From contig JALNXI010000093.1 in NCBI GenBank assembly GCA_023230425.1, positions 1-7,289 of the forward strand: 7,289 nt of DNA, in the 5' to 3' direction. This DNA is from Methanoculleus sp. (GTDB lineage Archaea; Halobacteriota; Methanomicrobia; Methanomicrobiales; Methanoculleaceae). A program made the translations under genes and the position numbers. Positions 1 to 6,690 of the stretch are shown here, piece after piece. A model generated the notes under the pieces. It was not told where the DNA came from. It did not search any database and worked only from the letters and a program-made list of their open reading frames with translations. Position 1 is the stretch's first letter, and each line of letters begins with the position of its first letter.

Positions 1-161
1 GGACCCCGGCGGCAGAACCCGGCCAGCTGCTGCACGGGCACATCGTCACCCTCAAAAACCGCCTCCCGGCGGCCGTCCGGGAGGCTCCTGACCCAACCGG
101 TGACTCTCTTGATTCGTCGGGCTTCACCCCCCACGGCCCACCGGAACCCGACCCCCTGCAT
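1..161 (-). CDS. acyP: Acylphosphatase, partial (C-terminus beyond left edge), start uncertain
   Basis: Acylphosphatases are small soluble enzymes (about 90-95 residues) that hydrolyse acyl-phosphate bonds. The minus-strand frame read down from the ATG at 159-161 gives 54 residues, beginning MQGVGFRWAVGGEARR and followed by GWVRSLPDGRREAVFEG. It matches the family signature: the phosphate-binding loop QGVGFR with its catalytic Arg, then the GWVRN-x-x-DG block. The frame stays open above the ATG to a stop at 204-206, and residues encoded just before it (VSGR) complete the usual V-S-G-R-V-Q-G-V-G-F-R strand. The true start should therefore lie near 180-203, but no ATG, GTG or TTG is in frame there; only ATT (201-203) and ATA (180-182) occur. 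Starting at 161 would remove the first beta strand. The expected catalytic Asn of GWVRN is Ser here. The family call is firm, but whether the gene is intact is not. A nonstandard start, a decayed gene or a sequencing error are all possible. It is divergent from the PAS gene at 301. Confidence 0.75.
   Translation of the reverse strand, partial: MQGVGFRWAVGGEARRIKRVTGWVRSLPDGRREAVFEGDDVPVQQLAGFCRRG
61..85. repeat. Perfect 9-bp inverted repeat, 7-nt loop
   Basis: The arm GCCTCCCGG (61-69) is followed by a 7-base loop and its exact reverse complement CCGGGAGGC (77-85). It lies inside the acylphosphatase reading frame, over the codons for the VRSLPDGRRE stretch, so it need not have its own role. 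The same half-site core, CCTCCCGG/CCGGGAGG, recurs at 7217-7241. Confidence 0.5.
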
Positions 162-300
162 CCTTCCGCTGACCTGAGGTATTGCCTGAACGCCACCAGA
201 AATTCAGGGAGCCGGCTCTTATCTGGAAAACCTGATAGTAATCCTTTTTACCTTCCTGAAACTCATCAACTACAATTACGCTCTACAGCCCCGGAGGGGA

Positions 301-2058
301 ATGACAGATTCAGACCAAGACCGGATACTATACGATCTTCTGGCGTTCGATGCTCTGGACGACGGCCTTCTCGTGGTAAACGATGACCGGAGGATTCTCT
401 GGTGCAACCCGGATCTCGCGCGGATTTTTGCTATCCGGCAGGAAGAGGCCATCGGAATGGACGTGCGTTCTCTCCTCGGCAGGTATCTTCTGCCGACCAT
501 TGAGGATGAAGCCTCTGCACGGCTGATCCGGCAGACCCTCGGGAACGGCGCAGATCGGCCTTCTCTCCTCTGCCGCACCCGGACTCCTGACGGCAGCCAG
601 CGCTGGCTCTTGATATCAGGCATACCGGCCCACGCCGATACCGGGAACGGACTTCGAGTCATCAGGATCCGGGATGCCACCGGGGATGTGACTGCGCACC
701 ACTTCAGGACCGCGCTCGAACAGTCCCCGGTGGTCGTCTTTGCACAGGACAGAGATCTCCGCTACACCTGGTCGCACAACCAGCAACTGGGGCCTACGGA
801 TACATCCATCCTCGGCAGGACGGACCCGGAGGTCTTTCCACCCGATGACGCCGCGCGATTGACCGCGCTCAAGCGCCGGGTCCTGGAGACGGGAGATATC
901 GTGCGGGCAGAGGCGGCACTCACGGTCGGGAATGAGGTGCACATAAGAGACCTGACCCTCAAGCCGCTCCGGGATGCCGGGGGGAGCGTCGTAGGCATCA
1001 CCGGGACTGCGTTTGATGTGACCGAGCGGGACCGTGCAGAAGGAGCACTCCGGAAACGGACCTACGACCTGGACCAACGGATGGACGAGCTCCGGTGCCT
1101 GTATACCATCACGCACCTCGTCGAGGTGCCGGGGATAACGCTCGATGCACTCCTGCAGGCAGTTGCCGATACGCTCCCCTCGGGCTGGCAGTACCCGGAC
1201 GACACCGCGGTGCGGATCACGGTCGATGGCCGGGAATACCGGAGAGGCGATCCCCGGGAGACTCCCTGGAACCAGAGAAGCCCGATCGTCGTCCACGGTG
1301 TACGCATTGGTGAGGTTGAGGTCCGGTATATCGCAGAGAAACCGGAGGCGGCTGAAGGGCCGTTCCTGCGGGAAGAGCGGATGCTGCTTGACGCCGTCGC
1401 GGAGCGGCTTGGCCGGGTCATCGAGAGGTTGCGGGCAGAAGCGGCGCTCCAGAAGAGCGAGGAGATGTTCCGGGGGATCGCCCAGCGGAGTTTCGACCTT
1501 ATCGTTACGTCGTACCTGGCCGGCGGGCTGCACTATGCCTCACCGGCTGTGGAGCGGATACTCGGGTACTGCCCCGAGGAGATGGCAGGAACGGACCTGG
1601 AAGACTACATCCTCCCGTCGAGTCTTCCGGCATGGGGAGAGGGGCGCCGGAAGGTGCTCCGGGGCGAACAGGTTGAAGGGCTCCGGGTTGAGGTCAGGCG
1701 GAAAGACGGGGAGATCACCATACTGGAGTTGAGTGAGTCACCGATCGTCGAGAATGGGGCGGTCGTGGGATTTCAGGTGGTCGGGAGGGATATCTCGGAG
1801 CGGATCCTCTACGAGCGACTCCGGGAGCAGGCCCTCGATCTGAACGCACGGAATATCGCGCAGTTTGCCGTCCTTGCCGACCATGTCCGCCACCCTCTCC
1901 AGGTGGTCATGGGGGTTGCGGACCTGCTCGACGACGAGGAGACCGCGGAGAAACTCCGGGAGCAGGTCCGGAGGATCAATATGCGGATAAGTCAACTCGA
2001 CCGCGAATGGATGGAGTCCCGGAAGATCCGGGAGTTCTTGAAGCGCTACGAACTCTGA
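301..2058 (+). CDS. Multi-PAS/GAF-like sensor protein lacking a kinase ATPase domain
   Basis: A 585-residue protein with no membrane segments, so a cytoplasmic sensor. Domains in order: PAS 1 about residues 14-125 (DALDDGLLVVNDDRRILWCN); PAS 2 of the PAS_4 type about 134-244 (ALEQSPVVVFAQDRDLRYTW, ending in the S-box DVTERDRAE); a GAF-like domain about 262-378 of the kind common in methanogen PAS proteins (LRCLYTITHLVEVPGITLD through GPFLREERMLLDAVAERLG); PAS 3 about 388-502 (ASPAVERILGYCPEEM, ending GRDISER); and a C-terminal segment 509-585. That last part has an H-box-like LADHVRHPLQVVMGVADLL with His528 and His531, but the protein ends 54 residues after His531, with no N, G1, F or G2 boxes. 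It therefore cannot phosphorylate itself as a normal histidine kinase. It may act by protein contact, or be served by a separate ATPase protein. The start at 301 follows GGAGG at 293-297 with a short 3-base spacer; the next Met is residue 53, inside PAS 1. The ligand is unknown. Confidence 0.93.
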   Translation: MTDSDQDRILYDLLAFDALDDGLLVVNDDRRILWCNPDLARIFAIRQEEAIGMDVRSLLGRYLLPTIEDEASARLIRQTLGNGADRPSLLCRTRTPDGSQRWLLISGIPAHADTGNGLRVIRIRDATGDVTAHHFRTALEQSPVVVFAQDRDLRYTWSHNQQLGPTDTSILGRTDPEVFPPDDAARLTALKRRVLETGDIVRAEAALTVGNEVHIRDLTLKPLRDAGGSVVGITGTAFDVTERDRAEGALRKRTYDLDQRMDELRCLYTITHLVEVPGITLDALLQAVADTLPSGWQYPDDTAVRITVDGREYRRGDPRETPWNQRSPIVVHGVRIGEVEVRYIAEKPEAAEGPFLREERMLLDAVAERLGRVIERLRAEAALQKSEEMFRGIAQRSFDLIVTSYLAGGLHYASPAVERILGYCPEEMAGTDLEDYILPSSLPAWGEGRRKVLRGEQVEGLRVEVRRKDGEITILELSESPIVENGAVVGFQVVGRDISERILYERLREQALDLNARNIAQFAVLADHVRHPLQVVMGVADLLDDEETAEKLREQVRRINMRISQLDREWMESRKIREFLKRYEL

Positions 2059-2117
2059 GAGGCCGGCGTTGCCGGGGGGGTGGGCCAGTGTCCCTATGGT
2101 CTCGTCGGCAACCCGCG

Positions 2118-2486
2118 CTATCCCCGCCGTCGTCTCTCCTCGCGAGGGCGGTGCGCTGGCGGCACAGTTCCCCGGATGGCGGTGAGCATCCCCGGCAGGA
2201 GAGTGCCTTTCTTCCCGACGACATCCGCCGTCCGAATCATGGAGGCGTATGCGGTCAGGACGTAGCTCTCCCCGAAGAGGTCGAGCCCGCCCCGGGCAAA
2301 GTCGTTGAGGGAGAGCGGGACCGAAGGGCTATCGACGGATGGCTTACTTGAGACCGGGCAGACAAGCAGATCCCCGCTCTCTCCCGCCGTAACGACCACC
2401 ACCGGACGCACTTTCCATTCGCCGACACCCCCGATGCGTACGGAGGCTAGAACGACGTCTCCACCGACGTACCGCCCCATGTACAT
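2118..2486 (-). CDS. mazF: PemK/MazF-family toxin (endoribonuclease), no antitoxin seen
   Basis: About 122 residues. MazF/PemK proteins are ribosome-independent endoribonucleases that cut mRNA at short sequences and are normally held in check by a DNA-binding antitoxin encoded just upstream. The family pattern is clear: GGDVVLASV near the N-terminus, KVRPVVVV with the conserved Arg27-Pro28, LLVCPVSSKP with the second-strand Ser46/Ser47 near the usual Thr/Ser catalytic position, then GLDLFGESYVLTAYASMIRT and a final helix. The C-terminus is a short Arg-rich tail. The ATG at 2484-2486 is preferred; ATG 2478-2480 and TTG 2499-2501 are alternatives. No strong ribosome binding site precedes it. 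A weak TATA-like CTTATCGG at 2504-2511 lies about 23 bases from the ATG, which would suit a leaderless mRNA. The upstream 234 bp contains no antitoxin-like gene, and the gene downstream is convergent. The family call is confident; toxin activity is inferred only. Confidence 0.85.
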   Translation of the reverse strand: MYMGRYVGGDVVLASVRIGGVGEWKVRPVVVVTAGESGDLLVCPVSSKPSVDSPSVPLSLNDFARGGLDLFGESYVLTAYASMIRTADVVGKKGTLLPGMLTAIRGTVPPAHRPREERRRRG

Positions 2487-2720
2487 ACAGGTTGACCCCA
2501 AAACCGATAAGAGAATTGATCCATGACGATGGCGCCGGGCGGGGGGGCGGCCCGGTGCCCAGAATCACAGGAGGAATTCCGTCGTGGGCGGTCTTCACCC
2601 AGGTCAGGCCCTGCGGGGGCCCGCACGGGCCCACCCGGATTGCGTATTATCCGGCGAAGGCCTGGGAGGACCTCAAAGATAAGTGGAGGGAGGGGTCCCC
2701 CCGACCCCTCCGGTGTGCTG
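2487..2720. other. GC-rich gap between the mazF-like gene and the PKD-protein gene
   Basis: No convincing gene. On the plus strand a frame with gene-like third-position GC runs from a TTG at 2492 through the gap (residues such as AYYPAKAWEDLKDKWREG) and ends at 2773, inside the opposite-strand PKD gene. It has no ribosome binding site and I recognise no family. A consensus GGAGG at 2570-2574 stands 9 bases before a GTG at 2584 that opens a 32-codon frame ending at the TAA 2680-2682; this may be chance. The part next to the PKD gene holds a hairpin (listed separately). A decayed gene is possible. Confidence 0.4.
2689..2711 (-). terminator. Hairpin downstream of the PKD-protein gene, possible terminator
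   Basis: A perfect 9-bp stem (GGAGGGGTC / GACCCCTCC) with a five-base loop starts 9 bases beyond the TAA stop (2721-2723) of the minus-strand PKD gene. On the minus strand it is followed by CTTATCTTTG, not by a run of T. Archaeal termination usually relies on T-runs, so this could equally be a structure protecting the mRNA 3' end. Confidence 0.35.
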
Positions 2721-3914
2721 TTACCGTGTCTGTCCTTTTGCTTTTCCACCTGGTTTCTGTTGCTCTTCACTGAACTTCTGGTCCTTCTCCTTCACCTTCT
2801 CCTTCTCTTTTGCGTTCTCCTTCACCTTCGCATTCCCGGCATACCCGTCACCGTTGTCACCCGCTTCCTTCTTCCCGTTGCCCGGGTTGATCACGGATAC
2901 AGCACCGTTGCCGACCACAGGGACGAGGCCATTCTCTGTTGTGACGTTGCCGGTCACGGTCAGGTTGCCGTCACCGGCGGCGAGGTCGAGGTCCGCTTGC
3001 CGGTACTTCAGGATGAGCGTGCCGCCGTCCTTCATGCAGAAGTTGACCTTCTCCGGGGTTGTGTTTCCGATCTTAAACTCCGAGGGGTCCGCTGCAGCCA
3101 CGTCCGTGCGGTCAGCATCACTGAACCCGAACCACTCCGCAATGCTGACAAAGACAGTCATAACACCGTTGCTCTTCTGGTTCAGGGTCTTTGGGACGAC
3201 CTTCACGTTCATCGACTGCGGGCTCACGGTCACGTTCAGGGTGTCGCAGGCGACTGCGCCGGTGGCATTGTCTACAACCTCCACCGTGACAGCGTAGGTG
3301 CCGGCGGTAAGGTAGGTGTAGGTGTCCTGGATCGTACCGTTGTGGTCGTCATCCAGCGCGATCTCAGGCTCTGTCGTCGCCGGGCCCCAATTAATGGAGG
3401 CGCTCATGTTCAGCGCATCGAGAACATCGGTGCCGTTGTAGGTAGCGAGGATAGTGACCTGCTCACCGGCGAGTGCGGTGCGGTCGCCCCCTGCATCGAC
3501 AACAAGTGTGGACGGCACGTCAGGCTCCTCCTCGGGAACCTCCGGCTGCGGGCTGACGGTCACGTTCAGGGTGTCGCGGGCGACAGCGTTGGTGGCGTTG
3601 TTCGCGACCTCCACCGTGACGGCGTAGGTGCCGGCGGCAAGGTAGGTGTAGGTGTCCTGGATCGTGCCGTTGTGGTCGTCATCCGGCATGATCTCGGGTT
3701 TCGTCGTTGCCGTGCTCCAGTTGATGGAGGCCGAGAGGTTCAGCGCGTCGACAGCGTCATCGTCACAGTAAGTGGCCATGATGATGACCGGCTCACCGGC
3801 GAGTGCAGTGCGGTCACCTCCTGCATCGACGACGAGGGCGGCCTGCACGGCAGGAACCGCCACGGCGAGGACGATCAGGAGGGAGAAGATTCTTACTGTT
3901 GCATCATGTCTCAT
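2721..3914 (-). CDS. Secreted protein with two PKD-like repeats and a Lys/Glu-rich tail
   Basis: A 397-residue protein. Residues 1-25 form a Sec signal peptide (MRHDATVRIFSLLIVLAVAV, then PAVQA with an AQA-like cleavage site). Residues 27-123 and 137-233 are two PKD-like immunoglobulin-fold repeats, each running from LVVDAGGDRTALAGE to YTYL(A/T)AGTYAVTVEV and joined by an acidic PEVPEEEPDVP linker. Residues 236-345 are a further beta-rich domain (MNVKVVPKTLNQKSNGVMTV...), a pattern found in other archaeal secreted proteins. The last 50 residues are charged and low-complexity (KVKENAKEKEKVKEKDQK). There are 13 N-X-S/T sequons, fitting a glycosylated surface protein. No C-terminal membrane helix or sorting motif is present, so it may be released or held by charge to the S-layer. 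The start at 3914 was chosen over an upstream in-frame ATG near 3965 and the frame opening at 3986: it alone gives a signal peptide, and GGAGATGA (3922-3929) sits 7 bases before it. Binding target unknown. Confidence 0.85.
   Translation of the reverse strand: MRHDATVRIFSLLIVLAVAVPAVQAALVVDAGGDRTALAGEPVIIMATYCDDDAVDALNLSASINWSTATTKPEIMPDDDHNGTIQDTYTYLAAGTYAVTVEVANNATNAVARDTLNVTVSPQPEVPEEEPDVPSTLVVDAGGDRTALAGEQVTILATYNGTDVLDALNMSASINWGPATTEPEIALDDDHNGTIQDTYTYLTAGTYAVTVEVVDNATGAVACDTLNVTVSPQSMNVKVVPKTLNQKSNGVMTVFVSIAEWFGFSDADRTDVAAADPSEFKIGNTTPEKVNFCMKDGGTLILKYRQADLDLAAGDGNLTVTGNVTTENGLVPVVGNGAVSVINPGNGKKEAGDNGDGYAGNAKVKENAKEKEKVKEKDQKFSEEQQKPGGKAKGQTR
3217..3840. repeat. Tandem direct duplication, 330-bp period, inside the PKD-protein gene
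   Basis: Two copies, about 3217-3510 and 3547-3840, are offset by exactly 330 bp (110 codons). Long blocks are identical or nearly so, for example ctgcatcgac at 3491 and 3821, and ggtaggtgtaggtgtcctgg at about 3311 and 3641. They encode the two PKD-like repeats. Much of the divergence is synonymous, which points to internal duplication, possibly with later gene conversion, not to independent acquisition of domains. Confidence 0.9.
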
Positions 3915-4009
3915 GAGGAACTCATCTCCGGTAGATACTGGATATGCTCCTCTATTTGACCGCATTGAGCTTCCTGGTTCAACCAATTATCCCGGGAGTG
4001 CAGGGTTGC

Positions 4010-6022
4010 CTATACCCGGAGCAGTCGGGCGTTGATCGCGACGATCACGGTGCTTGCGCTCATCAGCACCGCCCCGGCCGCCGGTGTGAGGACGATACCG
4101 GCACCGAAGAGTACGCCGGCGGCGAGCGGGATGGCGACGGTGTTGTAGCCGGTTGCCCAGAGCAGATTTTCGAACATCTTTCTGTAGGTCTTCTTTGAGA
4201 GGTCGATGACCGCCGCCGCGTCTCGGGGGTCGCTCCTCACGAGGACGATATCGGCGCTCTCCACGGCCACATCGGTCCCCGCCCCGATGGCGATCCCCAC
4301 ATCGGCCTGCACGAGCGCAGGGGCGTCATTGATCCCGTCGCCCACCATCGCCACCCGGTAGCGGCGTTGCACCTCCCGGATCTTCTCGGCCTTCTCATGG
4401 GGGAGGACCCCGGCAAAGAATTCATCGAGGCCCAATTCCCCCGCCACCCACGCGGCGACGTCCGGGTTGTCACCGGAGAGCATCATGCACCGGATGCCCA
4501 TCTCTTTGAGCCGGCTGATCGCCTCACCTGACTCAGGCCTGATGATATCGGCGAGCGCAAGCGCGCCGGTGAGCCGGCCGTCCTCGAGGAGGAAGACGAC
4601 GGTCTTGCCCTGCCGCTGGAGCGCCCCGACCCGCTCGTCGCCGGTCTCTATGCCCTGCTCTGCGAGGTAGCCGGGGCTGACCACCCGGACTGTCCGGCCG
4701 GCGGCCTCCGCTTCGACGCCCTTCCCCGGTATCGCCCGGAAGTTTTCGAGCGGGATCAGGGAGAGTCCCCGCTCCTCTGCGCTCCGGACGACGCCCCGGG
4801 CGATCGGGTGCTCGGAGTGTGCCTCCACCGCCGCCGCCGTCCTGACCACGTCGTCCTCTGTAGCGCCGCCGAAGGTGAGGATATCCGTGACCCCAAACCT
4901 CCCCGTCGTGAGGGTCCCGGTCTTGTCGAAGACGACCGCCTGGAGGTCCTTTGCCCGCTCAAACGCTGTCCGGTCCCGGATCAGGAACCCGGATCGGGCG
5001 GCAAGGGCCGTCGAGACCGCGACCACGAGCGGGACAGCAAGGCCGAGCGCATGGGGGCAGGCGATGACCATCACAGTAGCGGCCCGCTCCACCGCAAACC
5101 CGGGCCCCGCCCCGACGACGAGCCATCCCGCGAACGTCACCGCACCGATCGAGAGGGCGATCATCACCAGGAGGAACGCCGCCCGGTCTGCGAGGTCCTG
5201 GGTCCGGGACCGGCTCTCCTGCGCCTTTCGGACAAGGTCGATCACCTGAGCGAGGTAGGTCTCCGCGCCCGTCTTCCTGACCTCGACGACGATCGAGCCC
5301 TCGCCGTTGATCGCGCCGCCGATGACCGCATCCCCGGGGCGCTTCTCCACCGGCCTTGACTCCCCGGTGAGCATCGCCTCGTTGACGCTCGTCGCACCCT
5401 CGATCACCACGCCGTCCACCGGCACCTTCTCGCCGGGCCGGACGAGCACCCGGTCGCCCGGTGTAAGCCGATCCACGGGCACATCCTCAGTACCGCCGTC
5501 CCGGAGCAGGTGCGCCTCCGACGGCATGACCCTGACGAGTTCCTCAAGTGCCCTCGACGCCCCGAGGACCGAGCGCATCTCCACCCAGTGCCCGAGGAGC
5601 ATGATGTCGATCAAGGTGGCGAGTTCCCAGAAGAACCCCTCCCCACCGACGATACCGAGGACGACCGCCGAACTGTAGGCATAGGCGACGGTGATCGCGA
5701 CGGCGATGAGCGTCATCATCCCGGGCATCCGCACCCGGAGTTCGCTTACGATGCCGGTGAGAAACGGCCAGCCACCGTAGAGATAGACCACGGTCGCAAG
5801 AGTGAGGAGGAGGTAGTCCGAGCCCGGGATGGTGATGGTGATACCGAGGAGCGCCTGGACCTGCGGAGAGAGGAGGAGGATCGGGACTGTGAGAATGGTC
5901 GAGGCGATAAACCGCCGCCGGAAGTCCTCGAGGGCGTGGTGGTGAGTCTCCGGCGGCTTCTTCTGGCTCGCCTCCGCAGGTTGCGCCTCGTGCCGCCCGG
6001 TCGCCCCGTGGTCATGGTCCAT
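4010..6022 (-). CDS. copB: CopB-type P1B heavy-metal (copper/silver) translocating ATPase
   Basis: A 670-residue membrane pump that uses ATP to export metal ions. All P-type motifs are present: TGES 219-222 (actuator), CPH 322-324 in the sixth membrane helix, DKTGT 366-370 with the phosphorylated Asp366, the SEHP motif with His404-Pro405, and GDGINDAP 561-568. Eight membrane helices are visible (about 38-58, 70-93, 102-125, 130-149, 281-303, 314-336, 620-644, 647-668). CPH in place of CPC, plus YN (626-627) and MSxST (654-658) in the last helices, places it in the P1B-3 group, typified by CopB of Archaeoglobus fulgidus (Cu2+/Ag+). The N-terminus has no CxxC metal-binding domain but is His-rich (MDHDHG..., HHH at 27-29), as usual for CopB. 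The ATG at 6022 was chosen over the longer open frame because GGAGG (6030-6034) lies 7 bases upstream and the extra residues overlap the preceding gene out of frame. It begins one base after the stop of that gene, so translation is probably coupled. Confidence 0.95.
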   Translation of the reverse strand: MDHDHGATGRHEAQPAEASQKKPPETHHHALEDFRRRFIASTILTVPILLLSPQVQALLGITITIPGSDYLLLTLATVVYLYGGWPFLTGIVSELRVRMPGMMTLIAVAITVAYAYSSAVVLGIVGGEGFFWELATLIDIMLLGHWVEMRSVLGASRALEELVRVMPSEAHLLRDGGTEDVPVDRLTPGDRVLVRPGEKVPVDGVVIEGATSVNEAMLTGESRPVEKRPGDAVIGGAINGEGSIVVEVRKTGAETYLAQVIDLVRKAQESRSRTQDLADRAAFLLVMIALSIGAVTFAGWLVVGAGPGFAVERAATVMVIACPHALGLAVPLVVAVSTALAARSGFLIRDRTAFERAKDLQAVVFDKTGTLTTGRFGVTDILTFGGATEDDVVRTAAAVEAHSEHPIARGVVRSAEERGLSLIPLENFRAIPGKGVEAEAAGRTVRVVSPGYLAEQGIETGDERVGALQRQGKTVVFLLEDGRLTGALALADIIRPESGEAISRLKEMGIRCMMLSGDNPDVAAWVAGELGLDEFFAGVLPHEKAEKIREVQRRYRVAMVGDGINDAPALVQADVGIAIGAGTDVAVESADIVLVRSDPRDAAAVIDLSKKTYRKMFENLLWATGYNTVAIPLAAGVLFGAGIVLTPAAGAVLMSASTVIVAINARLLRV

Positions 6023-6023
6023 G

Positions 6024-6392
6024 TCAGCCCCTCCGCTCCAGTTCTTTCTCACGCTTCCGGAACTCCTCTTCGTCGATATCGCCCCGCGCGTAACGCTGCC
6101 GGAGCACGTCCATCGCCGTATCACCGACCGGGACCGGCTGCTGCCCGCCCCCGGGCTCCCGGAGAACAAGAAAGAGGATGAGGAATATGAACCCGACCAT
6201 GGGGAGGATGACGAGAATGAACCAGAGCAGGCCGTTCATTCCCCGGCGGTTCGCATCCCGGTAGACCAGGACGCCGATGACGAGGAAGACGAGCAGCCAG
6301 AGGAGCACCATGCCCCACCCGAGGAACGGGAACCCGGGCCACCCCTCAAACATGTGATAACCGTCCCGGTAGGGGTGCATGAATCCGTCCAT
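6024..6392 (-). CDS. Small two-helix membrane protein with C-terminal SHOCT-like motif, first gene of the copB operon
   Basis: A 122-residue protein. The N-terminus carries several Met, His and aromatic residues (MDGFMHPYRDGYHMFEGW). Two hydrophobic helices follow at about 24-43 and 54-77, separated by a short basic loop (VYRDANRRGMNG), then a Gly/Pro linker. Residues 93-120 (MDVLRQRYARGDIDEEEFRK) fit the SHOCT motif, a short oligomerisation-type helix pair found at C-termini of many membrane proteins; the charged loop and second helix resemble the small two-helix proteins that often carry it. Its stop (6024-6026) is one base before the copB ATG, so the two form an operon; a role in assembling or modulating the pump, or in metal handling at the membrane, is inferred from this. 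I prefer ATG 6390-6392: no ribosome binding site precedes it, but a TATA box at 6419-6426 would place the transcript start a few bases upstream. ATG 6378-6380 and an upstream GTG at 6567-6569 are alternatives. Confidence 0.8.
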   Translation of the reverse strand: MDGFMHPYRDGYHMFEGWPGFPFLGWGMVLLWLLVFLVIGVLVYRDANRRGMNGLLWFILVILPMVGFIFLILFLVLREPGGGQQPVPVGDTAMDVLRQRYARGDIDEEEFRKREKELERRG

Positions 6393-6418
6393 GGGGGTCG
6401 AGTGGTCTGTGGACGACG

Positions 6419-6426
6419 TAAATATA
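6419..6426 (-). promoter_or_regulatory. Archaeal TATA box for the SHOCT-protein/copB operon
   Basis: On the minus strand the sequence reads GGTATATTTACG, containing TATATTTA. Its centre is about 30 bases upstream of the ATG at 6392, so transcription would start roughly 5 bases before the start codon. This agrees with the absence of a ribosome binding site there and indicates a nearly leaderless operon mRNA. Confidence 0.55.
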
Positions 6427-6606
6427 CCGGCCGCCCATGGGTGCGGGGTGCGACGGACGGAATACGACTGGCCGAAGGGCAGGAGCACGAGCACCCTATG
6501 CACATACCCGGTCTGGGTCAACCAGCCGCGCGCAGCTGCAGGGGTGATGAGCGCTCGTATCCACAGCACGAGGGACCGCGGATGCCTTGCGGAGGAAATG
6601 AACAGA

Positions 6607-6614
6607 TATATAAA
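6607..6614 (-). promoter_or_regulatory. Consensus TATA box TTTATATA, target unclear
   Basis: On the minus strand this reads GGTTTATATATCTG, a very good match to the methanogen TATA consensus. A start about 25 bases on, near 6580-6585, would give a transcript running toward the copB operon with a leader near 190 bases, or a short RNA. Read on the plus strand the same bases (ATATATAAA) could also direct transcription toward the PAS gene. Confidence 0.35.
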
Positions 6615-6676
6615 CCCGGGAGAATAGCATACTGCTCGTAGTGGAGCACACCAGCCCGCAGGAGTGATAGTTCTCC

Positions 6677-6685
6677 TTATATATC
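6677..6685 (+). promoter_or_regulatory. TATA-like element upstream of the second PAS gene
   Basis: TTATATATC, flanked by GC-richer sequence. Transcription would begin near 6707, within the inverted repeat at 6691-6718, leaving a leader of about 75 bases before the ATG at 6783. It is AT-symmetric and could also work on the minus strand. Confidence 0.3.
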
Positions 6686-6690
6686 TCTAA

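Noticed and set aside
616..1533. Minus-strand open frame of 305 codons opposite the first PAS gene
   Set aside because: Antisense shadow caused by high third-position GC. The plus strand carries clear PAS domains through the same interval.
1828..2058. Complete histidine kinase call for the first PAS protein
   Set aside because: No ATP-binding domain follows the H-box-like segment before the stop at 2058.
2063..2075. CCGGC-GTT-GCCGG hairpin just after the first PAS gene as a terminator
   Set aside because: Only 5 bp, no T-run after it, and such short stems are common in sequence this rich in G and C.
2523..3959. Long plus-strand open frame (478 codons) opposite the PKD-protein gene
   Set aside because: It is a shadow of the GC-rich, repeated minus-strand gene. 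It has no recognisable family, and the minus strand gives a signal peptide, PKD repeats and a ribosome binding site.
3915..3986. N-terminal extension of the PKD protein by 24 residues
   Set aside because: It would bury the signal peptide behind a charged leader. The ATG at 3914 has a ribosome binding site and yields a standard signal sequence.
3976..3990. GGTTCAA motif resembling a tRNA T-loop
   Set aside because: No acceptor stem, anticodon arm or D-arm can be built around it.
6023..6169. N-terminal extension of CopB by 49 residues
   Set aside because: The extra residues overlap the coupled upstream gene out of frame and resemble no CopB N-terminus; the ATG at 6022 has a proper ribosome binding site.
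6379..6627. Plus-strand open frame of 82 codons in the divergent region
   Set aside because: It overlaps the SHOCT gene promoter and start, has no ribosome binding site, and its translation matches no family I know.
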